From Asterella californica (lineage: Eukaryota > Streptophyta > Marchantiopsida > Marchantiales > Aytoniaceae), in assembly GCA_036924285.1 (NCBI GenBank), contig JAYKYS010000011.1, positions 496,001-560,000 of the forward strand: a stretch of 64,000 bases of DNA. The letters run 5' to 3'. Both the position numbers and the translations under genes were made by a program. Shown here in pieces: positions 11,598 through 22,560 of the stretch; position 1 is the stretch's first letter; each line of letters opens with the position of its first letter. The notes under the pieces are model-generated. The model had not been told where the DNA came from and ran no database searches. It saw nothing but the letters and a program-made list of their open reading frames with translations.

Positions 11598-12349
11598 AAA
11601 TCTGTGCATCCTTTGGTATGCACCAGAGATACCAACCAAGGAGTGGACTGACACTCAAATCATCTTGTCATCCTCCCTCCCCTCTCAGTCAACCTCATCC
11701 TCAAAGTTACAACCTGATGGTCATCTTGAAGTTGTTACGTTGCCATGATCCTCCCTAGATCCATGCTCATTGACTTTCTCCTCGAACCTCTCATCCAATC
11801 ACCCCCTCTAAATCTACACATCTTTCAATATGCGAAGACATAGAAGAAATAACCCATCAACCATGGAAATGTCTTTCATGCGCCCTGTAGAACCTCACCA
11901 TCGAGGTTTGTGAACCAAGTGTCGTAGTAGACATCCCTGTCATCCCAATCATCATCATATATCTTGACTGTAACCTTCAACCTCAAGTCTGTACATGTCA
12001 TCGTGTGTATCCAACTCTTCTTTTTTTTGTTTTCTGAAAAAAAGAACCACACTGCTGCAACCAAAAATCTCAACCGTAACCATCATTGTCTCTGTACAAT
12101 GGTATCCTCCTCATCATCATTCTCCCTTATCTCTTCTCCTGAAAACCTTTACAACCTCTCAAGCCTCATCCTCCCGACCCTAATCACATGTAAATCTTCA
12201 CAACCTCTCAAACATAATCACTTTCAGCAATGACTTCTCCTCTGTAAGCTATCCTTACTCATCATCCTATACTCGTAACCTCCAGAGCATCCATCCACTC
12301 TCCTTCATCCTCAACATGTCGTTCGTCCTTGATGATGCCAATGATGTTA

Positions 12350-13848
12350 TCATGGACTTTTTTTGAAGTTGCATCCAAAACCTCCCGTGATAAGAATCCA
12401 ACCTTCGCATCTCGAATGCACTCCTCCCATCATCATAACCCCACCCTCAATATCTGATTGTTGTTTGCATGCAACCAAATCACTCATATCCGCTATTTGC
12501 ACCTCAACCATCTCCTCCAGTTGTGAAGGATCATCCTCCATTGCCAATTCAGGAAGAATAGTTTCATGTTGAACCATATCCTCCCCAGCTTGCTTCCCTA
12601 AAGAAGTTTCTTCTTGTCCCTTCTTCTCGCTCTGCATCGTGGATGCAATATCCAACATGAGCTCGTTTAGATCCTCATGCTCAACCAAATCATCTCTATG
12701 GAGATCATGCTCAATCCCCTCCACCCTAGCACCATAACTTATAACTTCGATAGCTACAACTGCATGTGTCGCAAAGTAATCATCCACAAACTTCTTCATC
12801 TCTCCTTTACCAACGTTGGCTTGAAAGAGAGTACCCGTACTTCTGAACCGAAGAAGAAACCTCTTGTTGCAAAGACTCTACAAAGTCGGTGCAATCGTTC
12901 CACTTATGATCAATACCATCACACCACACACAGTGATGTACCCAAGCTGATTTGGGTACAAGCTCTATCTTGGTCGACGATCTCTTATCCTCTAACCTAG
13001 TAACCTTAGCTTGCAGATCTTGCATCTTTTGTTGTAGGTCCTCGATGGTTGGATCTTTCTCTTCTACAACCACAACTGGAGGTTGAACCTCAGATACTAT
13101 CCGAACTGGTGTGGTAATCACTATACAGGTGTCAACCTGGTAACCCTTTCCCTTGTATGTCTCCAGACAAGAAGTTCAACCACTTCATGCACAACCTCCC
13201 AATTCTTTGTCAACCTCTCTTCTTCATCCCCATCCTCCAGAAGTAGCTCCAACGGCTCTTGCATGTCTCATCAGCAGCTTGAAGAAACAACTCCGTCTTG
13301 TAGGTCTCTAAGGTTAGCTTCTCCACCCGAGATAGTTGAGAGAATTGTCTCTCGAACTCTTTTAACAGCTCTGTAAGCTGTAAACCCTTGTTGGATCGAT
13401 TGACCCATCCCAAAAATGATTTCTTGGTTACTCGATATGAGTTTCCCAAGAAATACTCCTCCATCAGCGCATGTGAAAATGTATCCCAGTTCCTCCCAAA
13501 ACGCTTTGTTAGACCCTTCACATGCTCCCTTATCTCAGGCACCGCAGCGAGTTCGAACGTCTTGGTCATCTCCTTCTCCGGTACTCGATCCAAATCCATC
13601 TCCATCTTGTAACATCTCAAGTACTCAAAGATGTCTCTCCCACCAAATAGATCGAACTTGTCGATCACTCTTCCAAGCGCCTTCTTTCCCAAAGCCTCTT
13701 TTTGTTGGTTCCCTTGCTCTTGTTGTAAAAACAAAGTGAAGGCTTGAAACAAACGTGCAGTTGCTGCATCCAATTGCACCCCTAGTATCCCCTCTGATCC
13801 GTCCATCCCGTCCATAGTCATGACTCGTCCCATCCTTCCATCCTCCAT
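12350..13848 (-). pseudogene. gag of the non-autonomous LTR element, broken
   Basis: Frames 13848-13210, 13121-12807 and 12799-12350 form one gag. The first contains a capsid-like helical region (YLRCYKMEMDLDRVPEKEM, VTKKSFLGWVNRSNK) closely matching the gag at 2764-4383. The second contains CVWCDGIDHKWNDC, again C-x2-C-x4-H-x4-C. The third is acidic and Met/Glu-rich (QLEEMVEVQIADMSDLV) and resembles nothing I know. The frame breaks near 13200 and 12800 make it non-coding today. It would have packaged element RNA in virus-like particles. Confidence 0.75.
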
Positions 13849-14030
13849 GATCCCAACCGTCTACAAATCCATCATCCCAGGTCCGCAGCATCCTCCCAAA
13901 GCACCTACAAATCCATCATTCCAGATCCGCAGCATCCTCAAGAACAACCGTATCCATCTTCATCCTCGTTCATGATTGCTGATCTCTTCTGCCCAGTTCT
14001 AACACACAAATATCTCCACCCCGGACCCTC

Positions 14031-14045
14031 ACGTCGAGTTCACCA
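14031..14045 (-). promoter_or_regulatory. Putative primer-binding site of the gag-only element
   Basis: The minus strand reads TGGTGAACTCGACGT, identical to the site at 4406-4421, eight bases inside the 5' LTR edge. The shared site and shared LTR tips tie the two elements to one superfamily. Confidence 0.6.
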
Positions 14046-14053
14046 CCGTATTG

Positions 14054-16054
14054 TGTCGGATATTACGTGAAGGATATCCAAGAAAATGCGAAGTTCCTGG
14101 CTGTGGAGATGTTGTGTGCTGAAACAGAGACAAGATAAAGAAAAACAATCACGAAAACAAATGCTGCGATATATACCAACTCCAAATGTATATCCACTGT
14201 CGGTTCTTTCTCCTAAGAGCATAGAAATGAGAAACAGACCAGAGCGGTCTGTAACCTGCTTCAAAAGCCCCTAAAAACAACCATGAATCACAACCCTGAC
14301 CCAAAATCACCGAAGCGTAACTCAAAGTAAAAAAACTTCTCTTTGCTAACAAACAGAGCCACAGCAATATCACGCGATCAAATCCAAGTCCATGTACAAG
14401 CTCTTAGCCAAAACTAGCTACCACAAGCTGTATATAGCCAACCAGAACTCTAACGAACTCAAAAGAGCAAAATCCGTAGCGAAGAAATCGAGAAAGATCT
14501 ATCTGAGAACTTCCTCCTTTCGCCGAACGGACTTCAGATGTCAATAAGGTCTCCTCCGCTGACTTCGTTAACCTAAGAAACCTTCAGATCCGACTCCCGA
14601 TAGTCGAGATATCGCCGATTTTCTATCGCAAATGATTGAACTTTCAAAAACTTCTCCCTGTGGCTTAAAACCACACACACCGCACAACGGATCGTCTAAA
14701 CTGATATCCGTCTTCCCTGGCAGATAGATCTAGCATCACGAGACTCCAAACAAGCCATTTGGAGTTCCCTTTGCAAAACCACGCAAGAAATTTGGTCGCA
14801 GGTTGCAAAAAACTGACGTAAATAGACTCCCTGCGGCTCAAACTCGCTCACCTCACCCAAACCAACCATCCAATCCAGTCCAATCCACGTATTGTCTTCT
14901 CCTATGCGTAGATGAAGACTCCGTGGTCACGTAGGCACCAAGAACGAAGAGCTTGGCACACCGATCGCGAAGAACAACCCAATTTTAGATCGCAAGCGAT
15001 GAAAAACTTGACGCAAACGCTTCCCTGCGAGTCAATTTCACTCAGAACTCCTAAACCGCCCGATGAAACTTGGTATCGTCTTCAATTTCCCGTAGAACTA
15101 GGTTTTCTGATCTCGATGGATCCAAGGACCATAAGTTTGGACTCCGGAACGGTCCGAACGGTCTAACTCTCCTTCACAGATAACTGAAATCTCCAAATCT
15201 CCTTCCTGCGTCTCAATTTCTCTCAGTACGCACTCCCCGATCCGCCTCTTCACAAACCGTCTTAATCTGTGCGTAGCTTGCTCAGATCTGAACCCAACGA
15301 CGCCTTGCGCGCTTGCATTGGACCTCCAAATCTCTCGAACCGTCCGTTGACAGGTCGCAGGCGTAAGCTAACCCTTAAGCTGCCCCCTTATCACAATCTC
15401 TGTACGTACGAAGTTCTCTCATAATAAAATGAAGCAGGCCCTTTGCGTCTTTGATATAATGCCTGAAGTCTCAAATACCCAGTCAGCAAGTAATTAGGAT
15501 CTAGCTTGATTTTGTCTTCTTTCGAGTCACATAACTTCTTCACTAGATGGCCCAACGAAGTAAACAAGATGCCCATGGAAAGCTGACAACGAGCTCTGCC
15601 CATCTATGTGATGAAAGTGAAGATCTGAAGTTGCGCCAAAAGCCCATAAGCTAGGACCTAGCTTGTTTTCTCCATCTTTCGAGTCCTGTAACTTCTCCAC
15701 TAGGCATCCAAACGAAGTAGACAAAGTGTCTATGGAATGCTGACAAGGAGCTCTATCCATATATGTGATGAAAGTGAAGATCCGAAGTTGTGCCAAAAGT
15801 CCCTAAGCTAGAGCTTAGCTTGTTTTCTCCATCTTTCGAGTCTTGTAACTTCTCCACTAGGCGTCCAAACGAAGTAGACAAAGTGCCTATGGAATGCTGA
15901 CAAGGAGCTCTATCCACTGATGCGATGAAAGCGAAGATCCGAAATGGTATCAAAAGCCCGTAAGCAGGGGCTTAGCTTGTCTTCTCATGAGTGTCTTTGG
16001 AGCGACAAGCATCGAAGTTTGAATTTCATATAGGAGCCGATCCACGACACGACA
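14054..16054 (-). repeat. 5' LTR of the gag-only element
   Basis: This is the partner of 9587-11585. It has the same 157-bp tandem repeats, with starts at 15600, 15757 and 15914. Its outer tip CACGACA abuts resumed chromovirus gag sequence at 16055. Confidence 0.85.
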
Positions 16055-16768
16055 ACGGGCTCGCAAGGTTAAGGATTTCTTAACTGAGTTGGACCTATAC
16101 TTTGAAGCGCAACATGCTCAAGAGTCAGACAAGGTGAGAGCGGCGGTTACGTTCCTGAAGGATCATGCGCTTCTCTGGTGGATTGCATACAGGGACGAGC
16201 ATGCCTTGAGCGTCTCGGCGCTTGGTTGGAAAGAGTTCAAGGAGTTGCTTGCAAGATTATTCACTCCAGAATATCAAAGGATTCGGGATGGTGTTGAGTT
16301 AGTTTGGCTGAAGCAAACATGGACCTTAGTGCTTATGTGCGCGAGTTCAGTGTTAAGCTGGATTCGTTCTCCAAGTGGACTGAGGAGACCAAAATATGTT
16401 TATTTATCGGAGGACTCAAGTCAAGCTCGAAGAAGGCTCTCTTCCGGATGTCGGAGCTACCTGCGACAAGTGTCGAACTTTTGAAGCTAGCGGAGCGAAT
16501 TAGAGACGACGAAGTCCAGCAACAAAAACCTTTTGAACCACGTAGCACGGACAAGTTCCAGAAGAAGAACAAGGGCTTCAAGCGACAATGGGATGGGAGT
16601 GAGAAAGATCGGAAGGATTCTTCTGCCCTGGCAGCAAAGCGGCAGCAAAATCTAAGGGACAAACACCTCAGAAGGGCAATGGCGCTAAGTTTACTTGCTA
16701 CAATTGTGGCGAGGCGGGTCATATTGCTAAGAGGTGCACGAAACCTAAGGTTAGTAACTGTAGCATGA
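16055..16768 (+). pseudogene. Chromovirus gag, C-terminal part with CCHC knuckle
   Basis: The frame that stopped at 9586 resumes in phase with KVKDFLTELDLYFEAQ and runs through the capsid core (ALLWWIAYRDEH, LLARLFTPEYQ). A one-base loss near 16305 then moves it to the next frame (DLSAYVREFSVKLDSF, TKICLFIGGLKSS). A third frame holds the nucleocapsid knuckle CYNCGEAGHIAKRC at 16696-16737, a perfect C-x2-C-x4-H-x4-C. At least two frameshifts make it dead. Confidence 0.8.
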
Positions 16769-17559
16769 ATGCGTCTATTGCAAAAGACTTGTTGGAGGAC
16801 CAGATGACTGTGACCTTGAGAACCACGAAGAAGACGCCGGGACTGATGTTTCTACAAGCTAAAGTTGCTAACCGTGATGTTATTTTTCTTGTGGACACAA
16901 GAGCGACTCACTCCTTCATAAGTCCAAAGTTGATGAAGAAGTTGGGCTTGTCTACCTCCAAGGCAGACAAGCCTATTCAGGTGCGCTTTGCCAAGGGCAA
17001 GACGTATCAAACTTCCGAAGTAGCCTTGGATGTACGATTTGCGTGTGGGAAGCTGGAGTTCATAGAGAACTTCACGGTGTGCGAGATGGATGATATCCAT
17101 GAAGTTTTGGGGAACACTTTCTTGGACAAGTTTGAAGTGAAACTTAGGCGGAAACCTTTAAGGTTGAACATTATAGTTAAAGGGCGGAAGCTGGAAGTGA
17201 GGCTGATCCGAAAGGCATGGAAAATTGAAGACTTTGCGGTGAATTTGATCAAAAGCAAACAGATGGATTTCAACGATGGAGTCATGTGTTTGATGCGGGT
17301 TGCATATTTGACGGCGCGTGACGGACAAGAAGAAACATCAGGAGACGCGACTAAACTTCCGAAGGTGCTTCGGGAAGTGATTAAGGAGTTTGAGGATGTC
17401 TTGACGGATGAGCTACCTGCTGAGTTACCTCCAAGGCGGGTGGTGGATCACAAGATCGAGGTCTTGCCAGGATCCAAACCACCTTCCAAAATCCCTTACC
17501 GACTCAATCAGGTGGAATTGTTTGAGTTGAAAAGGCCGCCATGTTGCACTTATGCATAG
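16765..17559 (+). pseudogene. Chromovirus protease and start of RT, truncated
   Basis: The frame encodes a retropepsin-like domain (VIFLVDTRATHSFIS, where the catalytic DSG has become DTR; later VLGNTFLDKF). The linker follows, and then the RT N-terminus (DELPAELPPRRVVDHKIEV, SKPPSKIPYRLNQVE). Soon after, the frame fails. A fragment resembling the downstream RT motif (LHLCIDD) appears in another frame, which implies a small deletion. About 30 bp further on, MULE-A begins, and no RNase H or integrase follows. The altered catalytic triplet alone would disable the protease. Confidence 0.8.
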
Positions 17560-17591
17560 ACGACTGTACGCACTATCTTCAGATGGACGAT

Positions 17592-17765
17592 AATTGGCTT
17601 GATCATACTCCTAGTACGATCATTGCGTTTGATCACACCCCTTAACGTTTGGTTGTTTGATCATATCCCCAACCTGCCAACGACCGTCCGATCAATATAT
17701 GTTGTCATATAAGACCACCATGTCACTCTACAGTACTAGTCTGCTGGATACGCGCAGTCTGATGT
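17592..17765 (+). repeat. MULE-A left TIR
   Basis: This aligns with the reverse complement of 21801-21973. Shared blocks include AACGTTTGGTTGTTTGATCA, GACCGTCCG, CCATGTCACTCTACAGT and CAGTCTGA, with small indels between. The motif TGATCA(T/C)A(C)CCC recurs three times in the outer 100 bp and may be a transposase-binding repeat. Confidence 0.85.
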
Positions 17766-18332
17766 GAAACTATCACAAGTACAATTTGAACTAGACTACA
17801 AGATTCTTGCACATTAGCGCGGTTGCGTTAGAAGGACAAAGTGCGTCTAATTGAACTAGATCAAAAAGGTTCCCGCATATTAGCGAGGTCGGGTCAGAAA
17901 GACAAAAATCATCCAAAGGAGTCTGGTCAAATTTGTTAACGTACGAATGTTAGGAACTAAATCCAAACGCACCGGAGAGTGAGATGAAGTGCGAAGTCTA
18001 GCATAATGCTATGATCACCGAATGGAGCAATTTTATGAATCTTAATGTAGAGAGCGAGGATGATTACTCAAATGGAACACATTTTGGAGAGATGAAGAGC
18101 AGAGCTTTGTCACGGATGCATGCTCCTAGGACCTTGCAGAGAAGAGCGTGTTATAACGATGATGACGAGAAGTCATGGAGCGCTCATGATCGCTGCAAGC
18201 AAAGTGTCTATCAGGTTTGAATTCAAATCTTTTAAGGAGTTTGATTTTGTTGTTGATTGTTAGTCTTTCTTGAAGTCAAGCGAGCTATAAATTGAAGAAT
18301 TTTCCGAACTATAGAGTTAGAATGTGCAAGTA

Positions 18333-18358
18333 TGACAACGAGCGAAAGCTCGTTGTCA
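18333..18358. other. Perfect 11-bp hairpin with GAAA loop
   Basis: TGACAACGAGC, GAAA, GCTCGTTGTCA form a perfect inverted repeat with a GNRA-type tetraloop inside MULE-A. Any function is unknown; it may be chance within a decayed element. Confidence 0.6.
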
Positions 18359-19529
18359 AAAGTTATTCAAGCAACGATTTGAAACATCGAGTAGTGTAGA
18401 GGCGAGTCATTGTAACAGTCAGCCTCACAACTTCCACGAATATACACAAAGATGTCGAGCATCACAGAGACGAGCTAAAGCTGGATGATCTGAACCAGCA
18501 TAAACTCAACCGAGGAAAGAGTCGGCTAATCATCATTGCGGTGAAAGACTGTGATATCAATCTGTCGGGAGAACAGTTTTTATGGACTTAGTGCACGAGA
18601 TAGTGAGCTCGAGCATACATGCAAGTGACGAGTTCGAGCATAGAAAAGTAAGTTTAGTGGACGATTACTATTATTGTTTGTGATTTAGAGTACAGTTGTC
18701 ATGGACATATTGGATACTGACGTCGGCATCCAACCTCAAGATTCCTAGTTGCAGTCATGTGCAACAGGGTGGTCATTGATCCGAGCACCCCTATATGTAA
18801 TCTGATGGAAGATCTTTGAACATCGTTCAATAAGCTGTTCCTTATTACCAACTCTGGATGAGTAGAGAGCACTCTTGTGACTGGTTGGAGGGTAATTGGG
18901 CAGCATCCTTCCACTATATCTCGTCTGTCTGTAGACGGATACTTGAAGTGGATCCGATGGCAGCGGTGGATGGGGATACCTAAGAATGCAATACAATAAT
19001 ATTTAGTAGATGTTTTGTGTGTCTAGTGCCACCCGCGATGTATTTTCTTTGTTTCAAAAGGTGATTTGTTTGGAAGCTTGTCAAAGAAAGTCTTGAAAGT
19101 TCTCATGCAAATATTCATAGATTCAGTGCAAGATGGCACAAATGAGGCAATTGTTTTGGCTTTATGGTTGCTTCACAAGAAGATACTGCAAATTGGACAT
19201 GGTTCTATCAACATCTCTGCAACTCGATACACGGTATTATTTCTCCTCAAACTATAATTATCAATGATTGACAGAAAAAACTCGAGCGAGTTGTTTCTGA
19301 AGTATTCATTGAAGTTGTCCACTGGTATTGTGAGCACTACATCCGTATGAATGTGCGGACGAGGTTCGACAAAGAGGATGAGCATTTGTTCCTCTCTTGT
19401 TTGTACGCAAATGTTCGAGAAATGTAAGGCACTCCATACCCCTTTGCACATTCTCTTTTAGTATGTAGATTATTTATGAAACTAGTTGGTTGACTAAGTT
19501 GCAACTATTCTCTCACTTTTACTTACAAT

Positions 19530-19850
19530 AAAGTGCTTGAGAAGCTGGATGCATCAGGAGAAGAGATATATAGTTGGCAGAATACTTACGAAGTATACAA
19601 CCTGAGAGGTATAGTCGATTTGCATTTCCGCTATTCCGTTATGAGAAAGTCACCTCTAACGTGACTAAAAGTATAAATAATGCTCTCAAACAAATCCAAT
19701 GGAATGCTTCATTGAAGATCAGCTGGATTTATGGTTTTATATTATGCACCAATGCACTAAGCGTAGGCAACAGCTTCAGCAAGAAACAATTGTATTAACA
19801 CGTTTTGCTCGACCACGGCTTATGGAGAACAAGCAGAAGGACTTTTGCGT
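19530..19850 (+). pseudogene. MuDR-type MULE transposase, C-terminal fragment
   Basis: One frame reads AEYLRSIQPERYSRFAFP then YEKVTSNVTKSINNALK. This fits the conserved end of plant MULE transposases, where YL..IP...W......RY...TSN.AES.N..LK is typical. After a +1 shift at about 19690 the next frame reads PMECFIEDQLDLWFYIMHQ then LTRFARPRLMENK, which fits the following P....I..I...L..W...RR...LTP.AE..L region. The upstream catalytic core and the downstream SWIM finger are not recognisable. A frame at 19066-19430 with a plausible intron may be an upstream remnant, but I could not assign it. Confidence 0.6.
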
Positions 19851-20861
19851 CAAGTTTTTTCTCCATTTGAGGCTATGGTATGCTACCATGCGGCAAATAT
19901 TACATTTTCTTTCAGAGCACATTGTGCATTGAAGATGAAGATGAGTCGTCCAAAGAGGTCGAAAGCATGAGTTGAGACATTTTCCTCAATCTGCTCTTGG
20001 GAGGTGCAGTCGGTGTAGATAAATAATCACAATAGAAGAACATGCCCAAGGTTGTATGCACCCACCAACAACGAAGAATTTTTCATTGAAGTGATAGATG
20101 GAGTCGAAAAAAGTGAAATTCATAACGTGATTACAACTTCCTCTCAATCATCTGAAGGAGAAGCTCATTGAGTCGGCCATATTCGCTCTGGCTATCTCAT
20201 TTTACAAGGGACATTCGAGCAGTGATGGTACACCATTAGCAGAAGTTAGTGTAGTTACATTAACTCCACGAAGTCTTATATGAGTCGGCTCGATTTGGAT
20301 CTAACCTACATCAGAACCTTATCTATAAAGTAACTAGTTTTGCTTGTGCTGAAGACTCTGAGGTTGAATGTATGAAGATTTCACAACATTATATATACAT
20401 GAAGACTCACACCATAAGTAGCAAGCTTACACCTTTGTATCGAACTGTTGGTGTTCATCTGAAGTGTTTGGGTCCCTTCTAAATTGAACTGTACTGGATC
20501 AAGTGAACCGTCTCATGTTCCTTTCACTCATCAAATTTGCAGAAGAGTTCGATGTATAACCTTTCTAAACGCTATCCCTATAACTAGAATTGGTGATCAA
20601 ATAGAAGCACAATGGAACTCCGAAGACTGAGTTGGAGCTATGCGATGCATTCAAATAACGATACTAAGAGTGAATTGAATATACAACCTATTTGAAACAT
20701 TCCTATCTAGAAATTGTATAGACTGAAGATTGTGTAGATTCACAAGCAGTTTTATTTCTTCAAGACGTCAACATCATAGAGTAGAGCTTTGATCCATTAC
20801 AAAGATCTTCGACTCTCTCGGTTGCAACGTACTAGCCAACTCAGTTTTCTTTAGCAACGGG

Positions 20862-21116
20862 TCACTCTAGCAGCGATGTAAATACCTCGAGGTTCTCAAT
20901 GACAAAATCGACTTTAGTATGCAAATGACTGAGTTCAGCTATAGCGTCGTGCACTTCTTGCGTTACTAAATCACATTTGTCTTTGAAGTCATTGATGAGC
21001 TCTTGAACTACATGCATTTCCGTGAAGACATCACGATAATAATGCTCATGATAGGACATTGCAACCGAAGACTTCGTGGTTTCCATCCTCTCTATAGCTT
21101 TGCGTATTTTTCTCAC
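20862..21116 (-). CDS. Small coiled-coil-like ORF in MULE-A, unknown
   Basis: An 84-codon frame, rich in Glu, Lys and His and probably helical (MRKIRKAIERMETTKSSVAM, VVQELINDFKDKCDLVTQEV), lies just downstream on the same strand as the RPA-like relic. It may be the 3' part of that cargo gene. I know of no family for it. Confidence 0.3.
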   Translation of the reverse strand: MRKIRKAIERMETTKSSVAMSYHEHYYRDVFTEMHVVQELINDFKDKCDLVTQEVHDAIAELSHLHTKVDFVIENLEVFTSLLE

Positions 21117-21266
21117 TGCAGGATTCTCAATAAATTGACACTAAGACGGTGTGTAGAGTGGTTTCAGAGTGAAGATTGTCCTTTCTCGTCCCTTCCTACT
21201 CAATCCATTTTGCATCTCTCAGAAATCTTCGAACATGGTCTCTCTCAACAGTTCCTTTTGCTCTCT

Positions 21267-21581
21267 CTAGCTTCTTGCATGAAACTCGACAGCATTCATA
21301 CCTACAAGCTGATCTCCTGTCTGCCACACAATGAAAGTCCTCCGTCGACCCTCCAATTTTAAACTCAAATCCATTAATGCAACTTGAAATCGTCATGCAC
21401 GAGTAGACGGAGTGACCTCACAACATATGCTTGGAGAAGATGACACGGAGGAAAACGAATTGAAATCATTTTGTCAAGAGACTCCAGCGGTTGTCTTCCA
21501 ACATCGAGGACAAGCTTCATGTGTAAGTTCATCGTCATTATTACGCACAATGTCAAGAACTGCATATTTCATCCATCGATT
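21267..21581 (-). pseudogene. RPA1 C-terminal OB-fold-like relic in MULE-A
   Basis: A single 105-codon frame with two internal TGAs carries the layout of the RPA70 C-terminal domain, the DNA-binding OB fold with a zinc ribbon in replication protein A. A strand (WMKYAVLDIV) is followed by a Cys pair (HEACPRCWKTT) at residues 24 and 27 and further cysteines at 53-54. Then come RFQVALMDLS, RRTFIVWQTGDQLVG and MNAVEFHAR, which match the pattern of a strand, FxxxxxxAxxLLG and SAxEL. The two TGA codons would be explained by CGA to TGA changes. It is an old relic. The match is by pattern and not by a search. Confidence 0.5.
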
Positions 21582-21800
21582 CTCTACTTTTGCTGCACCG
21601 ACAGAATCTTAACTTGATAGAAATCAAAGAGAGAAGATGTTTGTCTTGCCATCGTGCTTGATGTCTAATGATTGCTCCTCTGCATCAGGTCTATTCTGAA
21701 ATGCTCTGAACTGTCTACGCATCCTCGTGCTACGAAACCACTTGGATCATTGTGGCATTCTCCGGTCCTTTCTCATTCGTTTGCAATGTGACTCGCTCCT

Positions 21801-21973
21801 CGTCAGACTGTGAGTCTCCACCAGACTGGCACTGTAGAGTGACATGGTAGTCTTACATGGAAAAGTGTAGAGACGGACGGTCTTGGCAGTTTGGGGGTAT
21901 GATCAAACAACCAAACGTTAAGAGGGGTATGATCCAGCGCACCGATAGTATTGAGGGTATGATCAAGCCAATT
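21801..21973 (-). repeat. MULE-A right TIR
   Basis: This is the inverted partner of 17592-17765. It ends GGGTATGATCAAGCCAATT. Only 31 bp separate it from the MULE-B terminus. Confidence 0.85.
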
Positions 21974-21996
21974 TCTCTCGGATGGAGGAATCGAGA

Positions 21997-22004
21997 GTCG
22001 AGCT
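21997..22004. repeat. Target-site duplication of MULE-B, left
   Basis: GTCGAGCT lies directly outside the left TIR tip CAAGCCCGCAG. The identical octamer follows the right TIR. The base after each could extend it to nine. Confidence 0.85.
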
Positions 22005-22145
22005 CAAGCCCGCAGCTGTGGCACAGTTGCGCTAATTACGTCTCGGCTTATATGTGCGAGTTAATTAGTGATCGGCCCCAGATTCGTGATCGCATGTAAC
22101 CGGGTTCTCGCTGATTATCACAGTCACCGAGGCTCGAACTGCAAT
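22005..22145 (+). repeat. MULE-B left TIR
   Basis: This is almost identical to the reverse complement of 31370-31510 (CAGTTGCGCTAATTACGTCT, GAGTTAATTAGTGATCGGCC, GTCACCGAGGCTCGAACTGC). Short direct repeats follow in the subterminal region: CGTGATCATGGTTACGGT twice at 22146-22222, a duplicated CATTTTGAATTAGGCACAGT at 22262-22330, and a perfect 29-bp pair at 22506-22563. Confidence 0.9.
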
Positions 22146-22560
22146 CGTGATCATGGTTACGGTATCAACTGCACGGTTCAAACGGCGTGATCATGGTTAC
22201 GGTCTCAACTACACAGTCACCGAGCTCAAAGCACAGTAATGGGTTCTCCGTCCGTTTTCCGTTCATTTTGAATTAGGCACAGTTTCACAAGAAATTCGTC
22301 CGTTCTCCATTCATTTTGAATTAGGCACAGTTCAACAAAAAATTGTCAGGTTTCTCAGATGTGCTCAGAAACGTAGTGGTCAATAGCATCAATAATCTTG
22401 ATAGTCTCACAATGCGCGAAATGTGAGCATCAGTAACACACTCGCAGTGTTCGTTAACCTCGAGCTTTCGTTAATACAGCTTTGATATTGCGTCTGATCG
22501 CTTGATATTGCGTTTTGAAGTCTGATCTTCAGTGTATTGCGTTTTGAAGTCTGATCTTCA

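Larger units (their letters stand above)
9587..16054 (-). mobile_element. Gag-only LTR retrotransposon nested in chromovirus gag
   Basis: Two direct repeats of about 2.0 kb (9587-11585 and 14054-16054) both begin TGTCGGATATT and end CACGACA. They flank a 2.47-kb interior. A primer-binding site (14031-14045) lies inside the right repeat and a purine tract (11586-11597, minus strand) lies inside the left one. This fixes the orientation as minus, with the right LTR as 5'. The only coding matter is a broken gag with no protease, RT, RNase H or integrase. It is therefore a non-autonomous element of the TR-GAG or LARD kind, presumably mobilised by relatives such as the element at 276-6937. No clean 5-bp target duplication is visible (TATCG against ACGGG). 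Confidence 0.85.
17592..21973. mobile_element. MULE-A: decayed Mutator-like element, 4.4 kb
   Basis: Inverted terminal repeats of about 173 bp bound this element. The outer tips read AATTGGCTTGATCATAC on both sides when read inward. It contains pieces of a MuDR-type transposase on the plus strand (19530-19850) and an RPA1-C-like relic on the minus strand (21267-21581). Long TIRs and this transposase type define MULEs. No perfect target duplication is seen. CAGATGGAC (17580-17588) and CGGATGGAG (21979-21987) are imperfect candidates a few bases outside the tips. It interrupts the chromovirus RT region. Confidence 0.75.

Noticed and set aside
10932..11654. Repeated minus-strand frames (HSIGTLSTSFGR...) as a repeat-protein gene
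   Set aside because: They are translations of the 157-bp LTR tandem repeat, with frame changes between units and the same pattern in the other LTR.
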